DNA of 9,614 nt from B4-G1 sp964393895 (GCA_964393895.1 CAYMWP010000159.1:1-9614); one strand, 5' to 3'; positions 1-6,963 are shown, numbered from the stretch's first letter. The notes: generated from the letters alone by a model not told the origin. Program-made: numbers and translations.

Positions 1-5
1 TTCAG

Positions 6-27
6 CGCAGATCAGCGTCAATCTGCG
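6..27. repeat. Short inverted repeat in the 5' intergenic region
   Basis: CGCAGAT (6-12) and ATCTGCG (21-27) are perfect 7-bp inverted arms around an 8-nt spacer. The sequence has the look of the short dispersed 'atctgcg' intergenic repeats seen in many Chloroflexota genomes, although only one copy lies in this window. A similar hairpin-forming tract follows rodZ at 5478-5538. There is no T-run, so a terminator role for an upstream gene is not supported. Confidence 0.4.
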
Positions 28-80
28 TTCGAAGTTAAATTTGTCAGTCAACCAGGTATTACACTTGTAAAGGAGAAAAA

Positions 81-2030
81 ATGAAGACCCGATATTTGCT
101 ATCTGTCTCAATAGTGGCGGCGCTGCTGATCTCGGTTGCGCCCGCCTCCTGGAGCCAGCCGGTGTTGCCGGATAAACCTCCCCCCAACGGAGGCGAGGAG
201 ATCGTCCAAAGCGGCTCGCTCACCCTTGACCACCCTTTGCCGGCCGGGGAGGTGGTTCGTCAAGGTGCCCAATCCACACTGGCCGGGTGGACCACACTGA
301 TGACACAGAACTTTGAGGGCGCGTTCCCCGCCACAGGCTGGACGGCTTTCGACAACGATGGTGCCACCAATGGTGAATATTACTGGGATGACGACAACTA
401 CAAGCCGCACTGGGGAAGCTGGAGCGCCTGGTGCGCCGACGCGGGTGCCAATGGGCTCAATCCCGAATTTGATCTCTACCCCAACAACGCCAAATCGTGG
501 TTGATGTACGGCCCGTTCGATCTGTCAAGTCACAGCGACGCAGAGCTCCAGTTCTATTACTGGAACCAATCAGAAGCGGGCTACGACTACTTTCGGTGGA
601 CAGCATCCACCAATGGAACTAACTTTTATGGCACTTCCGTCAGCGGGGACTCGGGCGGCTGGCAGTACGTGAACTTTGACCTGACCAACGTGCCCACCCT
701 GGGCGACGTGACGGGCGATTCCTCGGTGTGGATCGCCTTCATCTTTAATAGTGACAATAGCTTCACTGACGATGGCGCCTTTGTGGACGACATCACTCTG
801 CGGGCCTACGAGGGCGCCAAGGTCTACTTGCCGCTGGTGCTGGGCAACCACGGCAGTTTTAATTTCCAGCCCAACCCCGATGGCTACAGCTTTGCCAACT
901 ATGGCAACTCCCACACCTGGGAGGACGATCTGGGGGCCGCCGACCTGATCAACATGTTTGGCGCGTCCAAGGTCTGCGCCTCCGGCTCCACGCCGGCCGA
1001 TTGCGTCCTCACCTCGTCCGCCGAGAGCTGGCGGTACAATATGCTCACCATGGCGGGCGGCGGTCACTGCGAGGGTATGGCGGCGACCAGCTTGCGTCTC
1101 TACGAGGAACAGGCGTACTACACCGGTGACACCACGCCCGGCGATTTCCAGGCCGGGGCGCAGAAAACCTACGATCTCACGCGGGACCAGACCGTAGACA
1201 ACTATATCGCCTACTACTTTGTCCTCCAGGACGTGGAAGAGATCTGGATTCCCACCGATCAGATCCGTGTGAATAACACTCCCAAGCAGATCCTAGAACT
1301 GGTGCGGCAGGAGCTACAGGGCGGCAACGACCCCTATTCGCTGGGCATCTACCAGTACGAGGGTGGTAGTTACAAATGGGGCCACGCCATCACCCCTTAT
1401 GCTATTGAGGACAGAGGCGGCGGCGACTACTGGCTGTACGTCTACGACAACAACTATCCCAACCAGGAAAGACACATCGTGTTCGACACCAACGCCGACA
1501 CCTGGACCTATGTGACCGGCTATGGGACGTACCAGGGCAACGCCAGCACCCACTCGTTGGACCTGACGAGGACCTCTTATCGCAACCAGGAGCCCTTTAC
1601 GCCTCCCTTCGCCGTGACTTCTACCGCGGTCGAGTTCTTCCTGACCAACGGCGGCGACATGCTGATCACCGACGCGGCCGGGCAGAGCTTGGGCTACGAT
1701 CCCGTGGCCGGCCAGATGGTGGACGAGATCCCCGGCGCCCAGATCATACCTCTCAGAGGCGCTCAAGGCCACATATACCGGCTGCCTTTGCAGGAAGCCG
1801 GCAAGATGTACAATGTGACAGTCAGCGGACAGGCCCTGACGGGAGAGGTGAGCACCAACCTGGTGATGGTCGGGCCGGGCTATGTGGTCGGCTTTGAGGA
1901 CATCCAACTACACCCGGATCAGGTGCTCAGGATGTCGCTGAGCGCCGATGGCCGGCAACTGCTCTTTGAGGAGGGGCAGGCCGCGCCAGCGCCCCAGGTG
2001 TTCATGGCGATTGACGACATCGAGCCGTAG
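81..2030 (+). CDS. Secreted protein: MAM/immune-inhibitor-like domain plus putative papain-fold cysteine peptidase-like domain
   Basis: 649-aa exported protein of unknown specific function. An AGGAG Shine-Dalgarno at 71-75 lies 5 nt before the ATG. Residues 1-25 form a signal peptide: K/R near the N-terminus, a hydrophobic stretch LLSVSIVAALLISVA, and a likely cut after S25. Residues about 71-243 (NFEGAFPATGW, WLMYGPFDLS, DDGAFVDDITLRA) match the beta-sandwich found in immune-inhibitor-A/MAM-type secreted proteins. A short V-Y-L-P-L-V-L segment (248-254) follows, typical of Chloroflexota surface proteins. Residues about 260-500 contain G-H-C-E-G-M-A (Cys330), W-G-H-A-I-T-P (His435) and V-Y-D-N-N (Asp456), in the order and approximate spacing of a papain-like Cys-His-Asp triad. 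Residues 510-649 look like beta-rich C-terminal repeats with no recognised family. Export is well supported. Peptidase activity is inference from three residues. The gene stands alone, convergent with the MFS gene. Confidence 0.8.
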   Translation: MKTRYLLSVSIVAALLISVAPASWSQPVLPDKPPPNGGEEIVQSGSLTLDHPLPAGEVVRQGAQSTLAGWTTLMTQNFEGAFPATGWTAFDNDGATNGEYYWDDDNYKPHWGSWSAWCADAGANGLNPEFDLYPNNAKSWLMYGPFDLSSHSDAELQFYYWNQSEAGYDYFRWTASTNGTNFYGTSVSGDSGGWQYVNFDLTNVPTLGDVTGDSSVWIAFIFNSDNSFTDDGAFVDDITLRAYEGAKVYLPLVLGNHGSFNFQPNPDGYSFANYGNSHTWEDDLGAADLINMFGASKVCASGSTPADCVLTSSAESWRYNMLTMAGGGHCEGMAATSLRLYEEQAYYTGDTTPGDFQAGAQKTYDLTRDQTVDNYIAYYFVLQDVEEIWIPTDQIRVNNTPKQILELVRQELQGGNDPYSLGIYQYEGGSYKWGHAITPYAIEDRGGGDYWLYVYDNNYPNQERHIVFDTNADTWTYVTGYGTYQGNASTHSLDLTRTSYRNQEPFTPPFAVTSTAVEFFLTNGGDMLITDAAGQSLGYDPVAGQMVDEIPGAQIIPLRGAQGHIYRLPLQEAGKMYNVTVSGQALTGEVSTNLVMVGPGYVVGFEDIQLHPDQVLRMSLSADGRQLLFEEGQAAPAPQVFMAIDDIEP

Positions 2031-2037
2031 GCATAGC

Positions 2038-2064
2038 CAGGTGCGTGGTACTTTTGCGCACCTG
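2038..2064. terminator. Hairpin after the secreted-protein gene (possible terminator)
   Basis: CAGGTGCG (2038-2045) and CGCACCTG (2057-2064) form a perfect 8-bp stem with an 11-nt loop, starting 8 nt after the stop codon of the secreted-protein gene. The only short T-run (TTTT, 2052-2055) is inside the loop, so this is not a classical intrinsic terminator. It may act with the stronger hairpin at 2075-2108. Confidence 0.4.
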
Positions 2065-2074
2065 AGCGCACAAC

Positions 2075-2108
2075 AGCGGGCCTCGCTCACCCTTGAGCGG
2101 GGCCCGCT
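2075..2108. terminator. Strong GC-rich hairpin between convergent genes, candidate bidirectional terminator
   Basis: AGCGGGCC (2075-2082), T, CGCTCA (2084-2089) pairs with TGAGCG (2094-2099), G, GGCCCGCT (2101-2108). This gives a 15-bp stem with one T-G wobble and a 4-nt loop. It sits in the 102-bp gap between two convergent genes, where a shared terminator is expected. Neither strand has a U-tract directly after the stem, so termination efficiency is uncertain and it could instead be an mRNA 3'-end stabiliser. Confidence 0.55.
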
Positions 2109-2132
2109 GCGCTAACCGCCAACCTCTGCCCG

Positions 2133-3458
2133 CTAACTGCTCGTTACTATCGCCCGCCCGCTGGCGTCCACCTGTTTTGCCTCCCCTTTCGTCACCCCCA
2201 TCATGCACAGAATCGCCAACAGGAAAAAGGCCGGCGTCACCACAAAGATCATGTTATAGTCTCCGCCGAACCACTCGACGACGTAGCCGTTGAACGCTGG
2301 CCCGGCTATGGCCGCCAACTGCGAGGCGATATAGTACAGCCCCGTGTAGGTTCCCAGGTCGGCGTCGGAGGCCGCGATGTCCACCACCATTGGCAGCGAG
2401 TTGATGTTGACCAGCGCCCAGCCCATACCGCCGATCACCAGGATGGGCCAGACCAGAGTTGCGTTGCGCAGGAAGAAATTTGCCAACAGTAACACGCCAA
2501 AGATGACCAGCCCCGAGACGATCGTCCGCCGCCGCCCAAAGCGGGCCGCGATGTAGCCGGCTGGAATTGCAAAGGCCAGAAAGGCCAGCGAAGCCACGCC
2601 CATCAGCAGCGGCGCCGTGCCGGTGGACATTCCCAACTCGCTCACCGCGTAGGATGAGAGGAACGTCTCGACGGCGTTGTATCCGACGAACCAGGAAAAG
2701 ATCGCTCCCATCAGAAAGGCCAGGCTGCGGCGCGCCTCCGGCGAGACCCGCTTGATGCTTCGTAACGCGCCCAATCCCTCGTCCTCGTGAGCCGCGGCCT
2801 CGAACTCGCGCGGCTCTTTGATGAAAAAGAATAGCATCAGCGCCGCGATTACCATCAGCACGCCGCCAAAGGCAAAGGGCGTCATACGCCCCATGCTATA
2901 GAGGAAGCCGCTGCCCAGCGTGGCGATCACCGTGCCCACACCACCCATCAGGTTGATGACCCCGTTCGCCTGGGAGCGCAGCGGGCTGGGGGTCAGATCG
3001 GGCATCAGCGCGATGACCGGAGTGCGAAAGCCGGCCATCGCCAGCAGAAAGACACCGATAGCGGTCATAAAGAACGCCAGGGGTACCCCAAGATGGGTTA
3101 CCTGGCCGCTCAACTCGGGCGGGATCATGCTCATTACCACGGGGATCAACACGAACGCCAAGATGGAGATGGGGGCGAGCACGAGGATAAAGGGCATGCG
3201 TCGGCCAAAGCGAGTCCAGATGCGGTCCGACCAGACGCCGATCAATGGCAGCAGGAACAGGGCGGCGACATTGTCCAGCGTCATGATCACGCCGGTCAGG
3301 CCGGCGCCCAGGCCGAACCCCAACTCCCCTGGCGCGTCGAAGGTTGGGCTGCCCGCCTGCAGGTAGATTGGCACGTAGGCGTTGTAAAGCGTCCACATCA
3401 CGCTGATGCCAAAGAATCCAAAGCCGATGAGAAAGGTCTTTTTATAGTCCAGTTTCAC
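2133..3458 (-). CDS. MFS transporter, SLC45/GPH-like (possible sugar or glycoside carrier)
   Basis: 441-aa polytopic membrane protein of the major facilitator superfamily. A longer ATG at 3515 is possible, but GTG at 3458 is preferred: a perfect AGGAGG (minus strand, 3465-3470) lies 6 nt upstream, and the ATG at 3515 falls inside the promoter. About 12 hydrophobic segments are visible. The MFS loop 2-3 motif G-V-W-S-D-R-I-W-T-R-F-G-R-R is at residues 74-87, preceded by L-D-N-V (61-64). A charged central loop spans about 214-245, and a second-half counterpart G-Y-I-A-A-R-F-G-R-R-R is at 301-311. D-N-V-A-A before the G-x-x-S-D-R-x-x-T-R-x-G-R-R-x-P block, and G-L-Y-Y-I near residue 373, recall SLC45-type sucrose transporters and the GPH family. 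Sugar transport by ion symport is therefore the best guess, but substrate and direction cannot be read from sequence. No sugar-catabolic gene is adjacent; it is monocistronic within the window. Confidence 0.85.
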   Translation of the reverse strand: MKLDYKKTFLIGFGFFGISVMWTLYNAYVPIYLQAGSPTFDAPGELGFGLGAGLTGVIMTLDNVAALFLLPLIGVWSDRIWTRFGRRMPFILVLAPISILAFVLIPVVMSMIPPELSGQVTHLGVPLAFFMTAIGVFLLAMAGFRTPVIALMPDLTPSPLRSQANGVINLMGGVGTVIATLGSGFLYSMGRMTPFAFGGVLMVIAALMLFFFIKEPREFEAAAHEDEGLGALRSIKRVSPEARRSLAFLMGAIFSWFVGYNAVETFLSSYAVSELGMSTGTAPLLMGVASLAFLAFAIPAGYIAARFGRRRTIVSGLVIFGVLLLANFFLRNATLVWPILVIGGMGWALVNINSLPMVVDIAASDADLGTYTGLYYIASQLAAIAGPAFNGYVVEWFGGDYNMIFVVTPAFFLLAILCMMGVTKGEAKQVDASGRAIVTSS

Positions 3459-3486
3459 TGTGAGCCTCCTATGAGAAGATGGCACG

Positions 3487-3515
3487 AGTATAGCATCGGT
3501 TTCAGGGTAGCGCAA
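3487..3515 (-). promoter_or_regulatory. Sigma-70-type promoter of the MFS gene
   Basis: On the minus strand, TTGCGC (3515-3510) and TATACT (3492-3487) are separated by 17 nt. The -10 box is preceded by TGC, an extended -10 element. Transcription would begin near 3480, about 22 nt before the GTG start. The -10 is 5/6 to consensus and the -35 only 3/6, which the extended -10 would compensate for. Confidence 0.6.
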
Positions 3516-3579
3516 ATGCGCGCTCTAACCGCAGAGGCGCCGAGTTGGGACCATTTTTCTCCGTCACGCAGGCACAAAT

Positions 3580-3605
3580 GTAGGCGGAATGGCGTTCCGC
3601 CCTAC
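3580..3605. repeat. REP-like palindrome
   Basis: GGCGGAA (3583-3589) and TTCCGCC (3595-3601) flank TGGCG. Outer GTAG and CTAC extend the stem with a one-base asymmetry, giving a near-palindrome of 26 bp. It lies between the divergently oriented MFS promoter and the tRNA-Cys promoter. The compact palindrome, lack of coding capacity and intergenic location fit a dispersed REP-type element. There is no second full copy in the window, so the dispersed nature is inferred. Confidence 0.5.
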
Positions 3606-3650
3606 TTTTACCCCGACTTTTTGAAAAGATACGTTGCCAGCTTGTCTGAC

Positions 3651-3679
3651 TTGCCGTGATGAGAGATGCATGGTAGAAT
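3651..3679 (+). promoter_or_regulatory. Promoter of the tRNA-Cys gene
   Basis: TTGCCG (3651-3656) and TAGAAT (3674-3679) are spaced by 17 nt, and TGG directly before the -10 forms an extended -10. The predicted start near 3686 leaves about 6 nt of 5' leader before tRNA-Cys. The arrangement probably also drives tRNA-Leu, since no good promoter lies between the two tRNAs. Confidence 0.65.
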
Positions 3680-3691
3680 GGCCGCACATCG

Positions 3692-3763
<72 letters not shown>

Positions 3764-3785
3764 CCTGAACATAGCACCTGAAGCG

Positions 3786-3812
3786 ACGGGCAGCGCGAAC
3801 CAAGCTGCCCGT
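3786..3812 (+). other. Hairpin between the two tRNA genes
   Basis: ACGGGCAGC (3786-3794) and GCTGCCCGT (3804-3812) make a perfect 9-bp stem with a 9-nt loop in the 61-nt spacer between tRNA-Cys and tRNA-Leu. There is no following T-run, so it is more likely a processing or attenuation structure than an intrinsic terminator. It ends 12 nt before the 5' end of tRNA-Leu. Confidence 0.45.
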
Positions 3813-3824
3813 AAGCGTATACAC

Positions 3825-3907
3825 GGGGCGGTGGCGGAACGGTAGACGCCGGGGACTTAAAATCCTCTGTCCGCGAGGACGTGTGGGTTCGAATCCCACC
3901 CGCCCTA
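3825..3907 (+). tRNA. tRNA-Leu (anticodon UAA)
   Basis: Class II tRNA of 83 nt. The acceptor GGGGCGG (3825-3831) pairs with CCGCCCT (3900-3906), with a G-U pair at position 1-72, and the discriminator A (3907) is as required for leucine. T8 G9 are present. The D arm is GCG...CGC. The anticodon stem GGGGA/TCCTC closes the loop CTTAAAA, with TAA at 3858-3860. A long variable arm (TGTCC-GCGA-GGACG) and the T arm GTGGG-TTCGAAT-CCCAC follow. CCA is not encoded (TTG follows). The terminal G-U pair is slightly unusual. Confidence 0.93.
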
Positions 3908-3912
3908 TTGAA

Positions 3913-3983
3913 CGTGATGCGTGAAACGTAATGCGTAATTCGTGATGCCAAGATGTGACTTGCGAGTTACGCATTCGAATTAC
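3913..3983 (+). repeat. Repeat-rich leader of rplI (direct and inverted repeats)
   Basis: The 93-nt gap between tRNA-Leu and rplI is made of short repeats. CGTGATGC occurs at 3913-3920 and 3941-3948. AATGCGTAA (3930-3938) is the reverse complement of TTACGCATT (3967-3975), and GTAATTCG (3935-3942) is the reverse complement of CGAATTAC (3976-3983). Because the two pairings share bases they compete. Variants of these words recur in intergenic DNA of many Chloroflexota, so a dispersed repeat is more likely than an L9-binding autoregulatory site. The ribosome-binding GGAGG (3987-3991) follows directly. Confidence 0.5.
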
Positions 3984-4000
3984 ATTGGAGGCAAAATAGC

Positions 4001-4522
4001 GTGAAGATTGTTCTGATCCGCGACGTATCCAATTTAGGACAGGCCGGCGACGTACAAGATGTAGCCACCGGTTACGCCCGCAATTACCTGATTCCCCAGG
4101 GACTGGCGATCAGAGCCACCCCCGGAGCCCTGGAGGAATTCAAACGCCGCCGGGCGTCCGAAAGCCGCCGCGAGGAACGCGTGGCAGCGCGCGCCCAGGC
4201 ACTCGCCGAACGCTTGAGCGGCCTCACTCTGAACTTTGAGGCCAAGGCCGGGGAGACGGGCCGCCTCTACGGCTCTGTCACCCCCGACGACATCGCCGAC
4301 GCACTGGCGCGCGAGACCGGCGAAAAGTTCGACCGGCGCAAGCACATCCTCTCCGACCCGATCCGCGAGGTGGGCAAGCACACCATCTCTGTGCGCCTGA
4401 CGGCCGACGTGGTGGCCGAGGTCAAGGTCGTGGTAAAGCCGGAAGGTGGAGAACTGCCCGAGCCAACACCAGATGAGCCGGCCGACGAACCGGCGCCAGA
4501 GGGTGGCGCGGTAGAAGAATAG
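4001..4522 (+). CDS. rplI: Ribosomal protein bL9
   Basis: 173-aa large-subunit protein bL9, which binds 23S rRNA near the L1 stalk and helps maintain reading-frame fidelity. The GTG start at 4001 has GGAGG at 3987-3991, 9 nt upstream. Residues 1-40 give the canonical N-terminal domain, with the family signature G-D-V-Q-D-V-A-T-G-Y-A-R-N-Y-L-I-P at 16-32. A charged connecting helix (about 41-74, rich in R and E) follows, then the C-terminal domain with G-R-L-Y-G-S-V-T (87-94). The usual length is near 150. Here residues about 149-173 add an acidic, proline-rich tail, a common lineage-specific extension. It lies after two tRNAs and before rodZ instead of in the classical rpsF-ssb-rpsR-rplI operon. 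Confidence 0.96.
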   Translation: MKIVLIRDVSNLGQAGDVQDVATGYARNYLIPQGLAIRATPGALEEFKRRRASESRREERVAARAQALAERLSGLTLNFEAKAGETGRLYGSVTPDDIADALARETGEKFDRRKHILSDPIREVGKHTISVRLTADVVAEVKVVVKPEGGELPEPTPDEPADEPAPEGGAVEE

Positions 4523-4667
4523 TCGCTGCCCATCCAAATACGGCGGCGGCAAAGCGCCCCACGCACCATCTCTTCAGACCGGTGTAGAGCAGCAAGCCCG
4601 GCGCGAATTTGCACCGTCGTATATAGCCGGTGCTAGGTGCGTAAATGGGTGGAAAAGAGGATCAGGG

Positions 4668-5456
4668 ATGCAGACGCTAGGTGTGTGGCTACGCCAGGCG
4701 CGCGAGGCCAAGGGAGCCACGTTAAAGGAAGCCGAGGAAGCTACCCACATCCGCGCCCGCTTTTTGGAGGCGCTCGAGGCCCGGAACCTGGCCTCCTTCC
4801 CCGGCGGCGACGTTCAGATACGAGGCTTCCTGCATATCTACGCCCGCTACCTGGGTCTCCCTCCCGACCAGGTTTTGTCCCGTTACACCACCGAGGCGCA
4901 GGGCGGCGGTGTCGCCGCTCCCACCCCAGCGCGCAGCGTAAAGCCGGCCATCTCTTTCTCTTCTCCCTCCCGCCCGCGCTGGATGAGCACGGAGAGATTG
5001 ATCGTTGCCTGCATCCTGCTCATTCTGTTGCCGACGATTGCACTGGGGGGATGGTATTATATCAACCGCTGGGCCGGCGATGGAGAAGCAGCCCCCGCCG
5101 CGACCACTGAATTTGCCTCACCATCCACCCTCGCAGCGCCACAAACATCGCCCCTCGTGACCCCTACCTTCCCGGCCAATCCCGAAGGGGGAGTGACGCT
5201 GACATTGGAGGCCGCCGAGCACGTCTGGGTGCGCGTGTCGGTTGACGGGAATGTCGCTTTCGAGGGCATGCTGGCCCCAGGGCCGGCCCAGTCCTGGTCG
5301 GGCCAGGAAATGGTCATCGTGGATGCCGGCAACGGAGCCGGGCTACAGGCGACGGTCAACGAACAGCCGCAGGGGCCGCTGTGCGGGCGGGGCGAGGCCT
5401 GTAGCCGGGGCTGGGGACCGGCCGGCGAGGTCGTCGTGCCGCCGCTGATCCCGTAG
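4668..5456 (+). CDS. rodZ: RodZ-like cell-shape protein (HTH - TM - DUF4115)
   Basis: 262-aa single-pass membrane protein of the RodZ family, which links the MreB cytoskeleton to the cell-wall elongation machinery. The ATG at 4668 is preceded by a weak AGAGG (4656-4660). Residues 1-75 form the cytoplasmic helix-turn-helix domain (L-G-x-x-L-R-Q-A-R, T-L-K-E-A-E-E-A-T, and F-P-G-G-D-V-Q-I-R-G-F-L near 44-55). A low-complexity linker leads to one transmembrane helix at about 111-132, a Pro/Ala/Thr-rich periplasmic or external linker (138-172), and a C-terminal DUF4115 beta domain from 175 (V-W-V-R-V-S-V-D-G, F-E-G-M-L). Two cysteines (C239, C245) sit in the usually cysteine-free G-x-L-G-x-x-G-E turn, perhaps a disulfide outside the membrane. 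Gap 4523-4667 shows no gene and no convincing promoter. Confidence 0.88.
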   Translation: MQTLGVWLRQAREAKGATLKEAEEATHIRARFLEALEARNLASFPGGDVQIRGFLHIYARYLGLPPDQVLSRYTTEAQGGGVAAPTPARSVKPAISFSSPSRPRWMSTERLIVACILLILLPTIALGGWYYINRWAGDGEAAPAATTEFASPSTLAAPQTSPLVTPTFPANPEGGVTLTLEAAEHVWVRVSVDGNVAFEGMLAPGPAQSWSGQEMVIVDAGNGAGLQATVNEQPQGPLCGRGEACSRGWGPAGEVVVPPLIP

Positions 5457-5477
5457 ACGTGCGACAAACTGGCAAAC

Positions 5478-5546
5478 AACCGCCGATACACGCGGATAAA
5501 CGCCGATAATTTCTGGAATCCGTTTTTCATCGGCGGTTCAGTTTTT
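5478..5546 (+). terminator. Imperfect hairpin plus T-run after rodZ
   Basis: AACCGCCGAT (5478-5487) and ATCGGCGGTT (5529-5538) are perfect 10-bp inverted arms. CGGAT (5493-5497) and ATCCG (5518-5522) pair inside them. TTTTT follows at 5542-5546, 3 nt after the stem, giving terminator geometry for rodZ. The words CGCCGATA and CGCGGATAAA repeat within the arm (5481-5508), so this may instead be a dispersed intergenic repeat, or both. If it terminates, rimO needs its own promoter, and none is obvious in 5547-5572. Confidence 0.45.
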
Positions 5547-5572
5547 GCCTCTGTGTCGAGTGTTAATTGCCA

Positions 5573-6904
5573 ATGAATGAGCCAAGACGCTTTTACCTCA
5601 TTTCCCTGGGTTGCCCCAAGAACCTGGTTGATAGCGCGGGGCTGGCGACGCTGTTGCAGCGCGCCGGCTACGTCGCCGCCGCCGAGGCTGAGGAGGCCGA
5701 GCTGCTGATCGTCAACACCTGCGGTTTCATCGCCCCGGCGCGGGAGGAATCGCTGGACGTGCTGCAAGAGTTGGCCGAGACCAGGCGACCCGGGCAGCGC
5801 ATCGTCGCTGCGGGGTGCTACTCGCAACGCTCCCCCGACGAGCTGCTGGCGGCGGTGGACACCATTGACGGCCTCATCGGCACGCGCCGTTGGATGGACG
5901 TGGTGGATCTGGTCGAGCGGATGGAGAGTGCGTCTGGTCGGGAACCTGTCTGCCGCTTGCTGGGGACGCCAGCCGTGGGGTCGGGCGCGCTGGACGTGCC
6001 GCGCGTGGCGGTGCAGGGGGCCAGCGGCTACCTCAAACTGGCCGACGGCTGCCGCCGTTCCTGCGCCTTTTGCGCCATCCCGCTCATCAAAGGGCCGGCC
6101 GTCAGCCGCCCGCCCGAGGCGGTGCTGGCCGACGCCCGCTGGCTGGTCGAGCGCGGCGTGCGCGAGATTGTGCTGATTGCCCAGGACACCAGCGACTATG
6201 GTCACGATTTGAATGGAATCGAAGGACTGGCGGAACTGCTGGAACGGCTGGTCGCCACGGTGCCAGAGGCGGACTGGATGCGCCTGATGTACGCCTACCC
6301 CGGCCGGATCACAGAGCGGCTGATCGAGACGATGGCCCGCCACCCGCAGATCCTGCCCTACCTCGACATTCCCCTCCAGCACGCTCACCCCGACACCCTG
6401 CGCCGCATGCGCCGCCCGCCAGACGTCGAGGGGGTGCGCCGCACCGTGGAGCAACTGCGGGCCGCTATGCCAGAGATCGCCGTCCGCACCACCTTCCTGG
6501 TCGGCTTTCCCGGCGAGAGCGGGGCAGAGTTCCGGGCGCTTCTGAACTTTGTGGCCGAGATGCAGTTCGACCGGGTGGGGGTTTTCGCCTACTCCCACGA
6601 AGAGGGCACCCCCGCCGCCGCGCTGGCGGACGACGTTCCACCGGAGGTCAAAGAGGAGCGGCGCGAGCGGTTGATGGAGGTGCAGCAGCCCATCTCGTTG
6701 GCCAAGAACCAGGCCCTGCTGGGGCGGACGCTGGACGTGTTGGTCGAGGGGCAGGGGGAGGGCCTGAGCGTGGGACGCTCCTACCGCGACGCGCCCGAGA
6801 TTGACGGCCTGGTGCTGGCGCAGGCGGAACTGCCCGTCGGGGAGATCTTGCCCGTGCGCATCACCGCCGCGCTGGAATACGACCTGGTTGGCGAGAGGGT
6901 CTGA
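5573..6904 (+). CDS. rimO: Ribosomal protein S12 methylthiotransferase RimO
   Basis: 443-aa radical-SAM enzyme that methylthiolates a conserved aspartate of ribosomal protein S12. The order is an N-terminal MTTase domain with L-I-S-L-G-C-P-K-N-L-V-D-S (9-21) and Cys14, Cys50 and Cys82 for the auxiliary [4Fe-4S] cluster; the radical-SAM motif C-R-R-S-C-A-F-C (Cys160, 164, 167); Y-L-D-I-P-L-Q-H (263-270) and G-F-P-G-E (311-315); and a TRAM RNA-binding domain from about 376. G-R-S-Y-R-D-A-P-E-I-D (401-411) is RimO-like and separates it from MiaB. A TTG two codons upstream (5567) is in frame and could be the start; ATG 5573 is chosen because no good Shine-Dalgarno favours either. All six cluster cysteines are present, so the enzyme should be active. 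Confidence 0.95.
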   Translation: MNEPRRFYLISLGCPKNLVDSAGLATLLQRAGYVAAAEAEEAELLIVNTCGFIAPAREESLDVLQELAETRRPGQRIVAAGCYSQRSPDELLAAVDTIDGLIGTRRWMDVVDLVERMESASGREPVCRLLGTPAVGSGALDVPRVAVQGASGYLKLADGCRRSCAFCAIPLIKGPAVSRPPEAVLADARWLVERGVREIVLIAQDTSDYGHDLNGIEGLAELLERLVATVPEADWMRLMYAYPGRITERLIETMARHPQILPYLDIPLQHAHPDTLRRMRRPPDVEGVRRTVEQLRAAMPEIAVRTTFLVGFPGESGAEFRALLNFVAEMQFDRVGVFAYSHEEGTPAAALADDVPPEVKEERRERLMEVQQPISLAKNQALLGRTLDVLVEGQGEGLSVGRSYRDAPEIDGLVLAQAELPVGEILPVRITAALEYDLVGERV

Positions 6905-6928
6905 GCCTGTTTTTCCCCCGCCGGACGA

Positions 6929-6957
6929 TTGGCTAACCCCACGAACTGTGATACAAT
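6929..6957 (+). promoter_or_regulatory. Strong sigma-70-type promoter for the ATPase-TPR operon leader
   Basis: TTGGCT (6929-6934, 4/6 to consensus) and TACAAT (6952-6957, 5/6) are separated by exactly 17 nt, and TGA immediately before the -10 forms an extended -10. Transcription would begin near 6964 and give a 5' leader of about 175 nt before the GTG at 7140. It lies just after the rimO stop codon (6904), so the ATPase operon is transcribed independently of rimO. Confidence 0.7.
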
Positions 6958-6963
6958 AACTGG

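Noticed and set aside
41..69. Promoter in front of the secreted-protein gene (TTGTCA at 41-46)
   Set aside because: No acceptable -10 box lies 16-18 nt downstream; the real promoter is probably left of the window.
4609..4637. Promoter for rodZ (TTGCAC at 4609-4614)
   Set aside because: The hexamer at proper spacing (GCTAGG) is too far from TATAAT, and the better AT-rich word (TATATA, 4620) has no matching -35.
5057..6598. 513-aa open frame on the minus strand across rodZ and rimO
   Set aside because: It is antisense to two well-identified genes, its product is low-complexity with no recognisable domain, and it has no ribosome-binding site. It is explained by GC-rich codon bias.
5890..6804. 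304-aa plus-strand open frame inside rimO
   Set aside because: Arg/Ala/Gly-rich product with no family, wholly within the rimO coding frame whose iron-sulfur motifs are intact.
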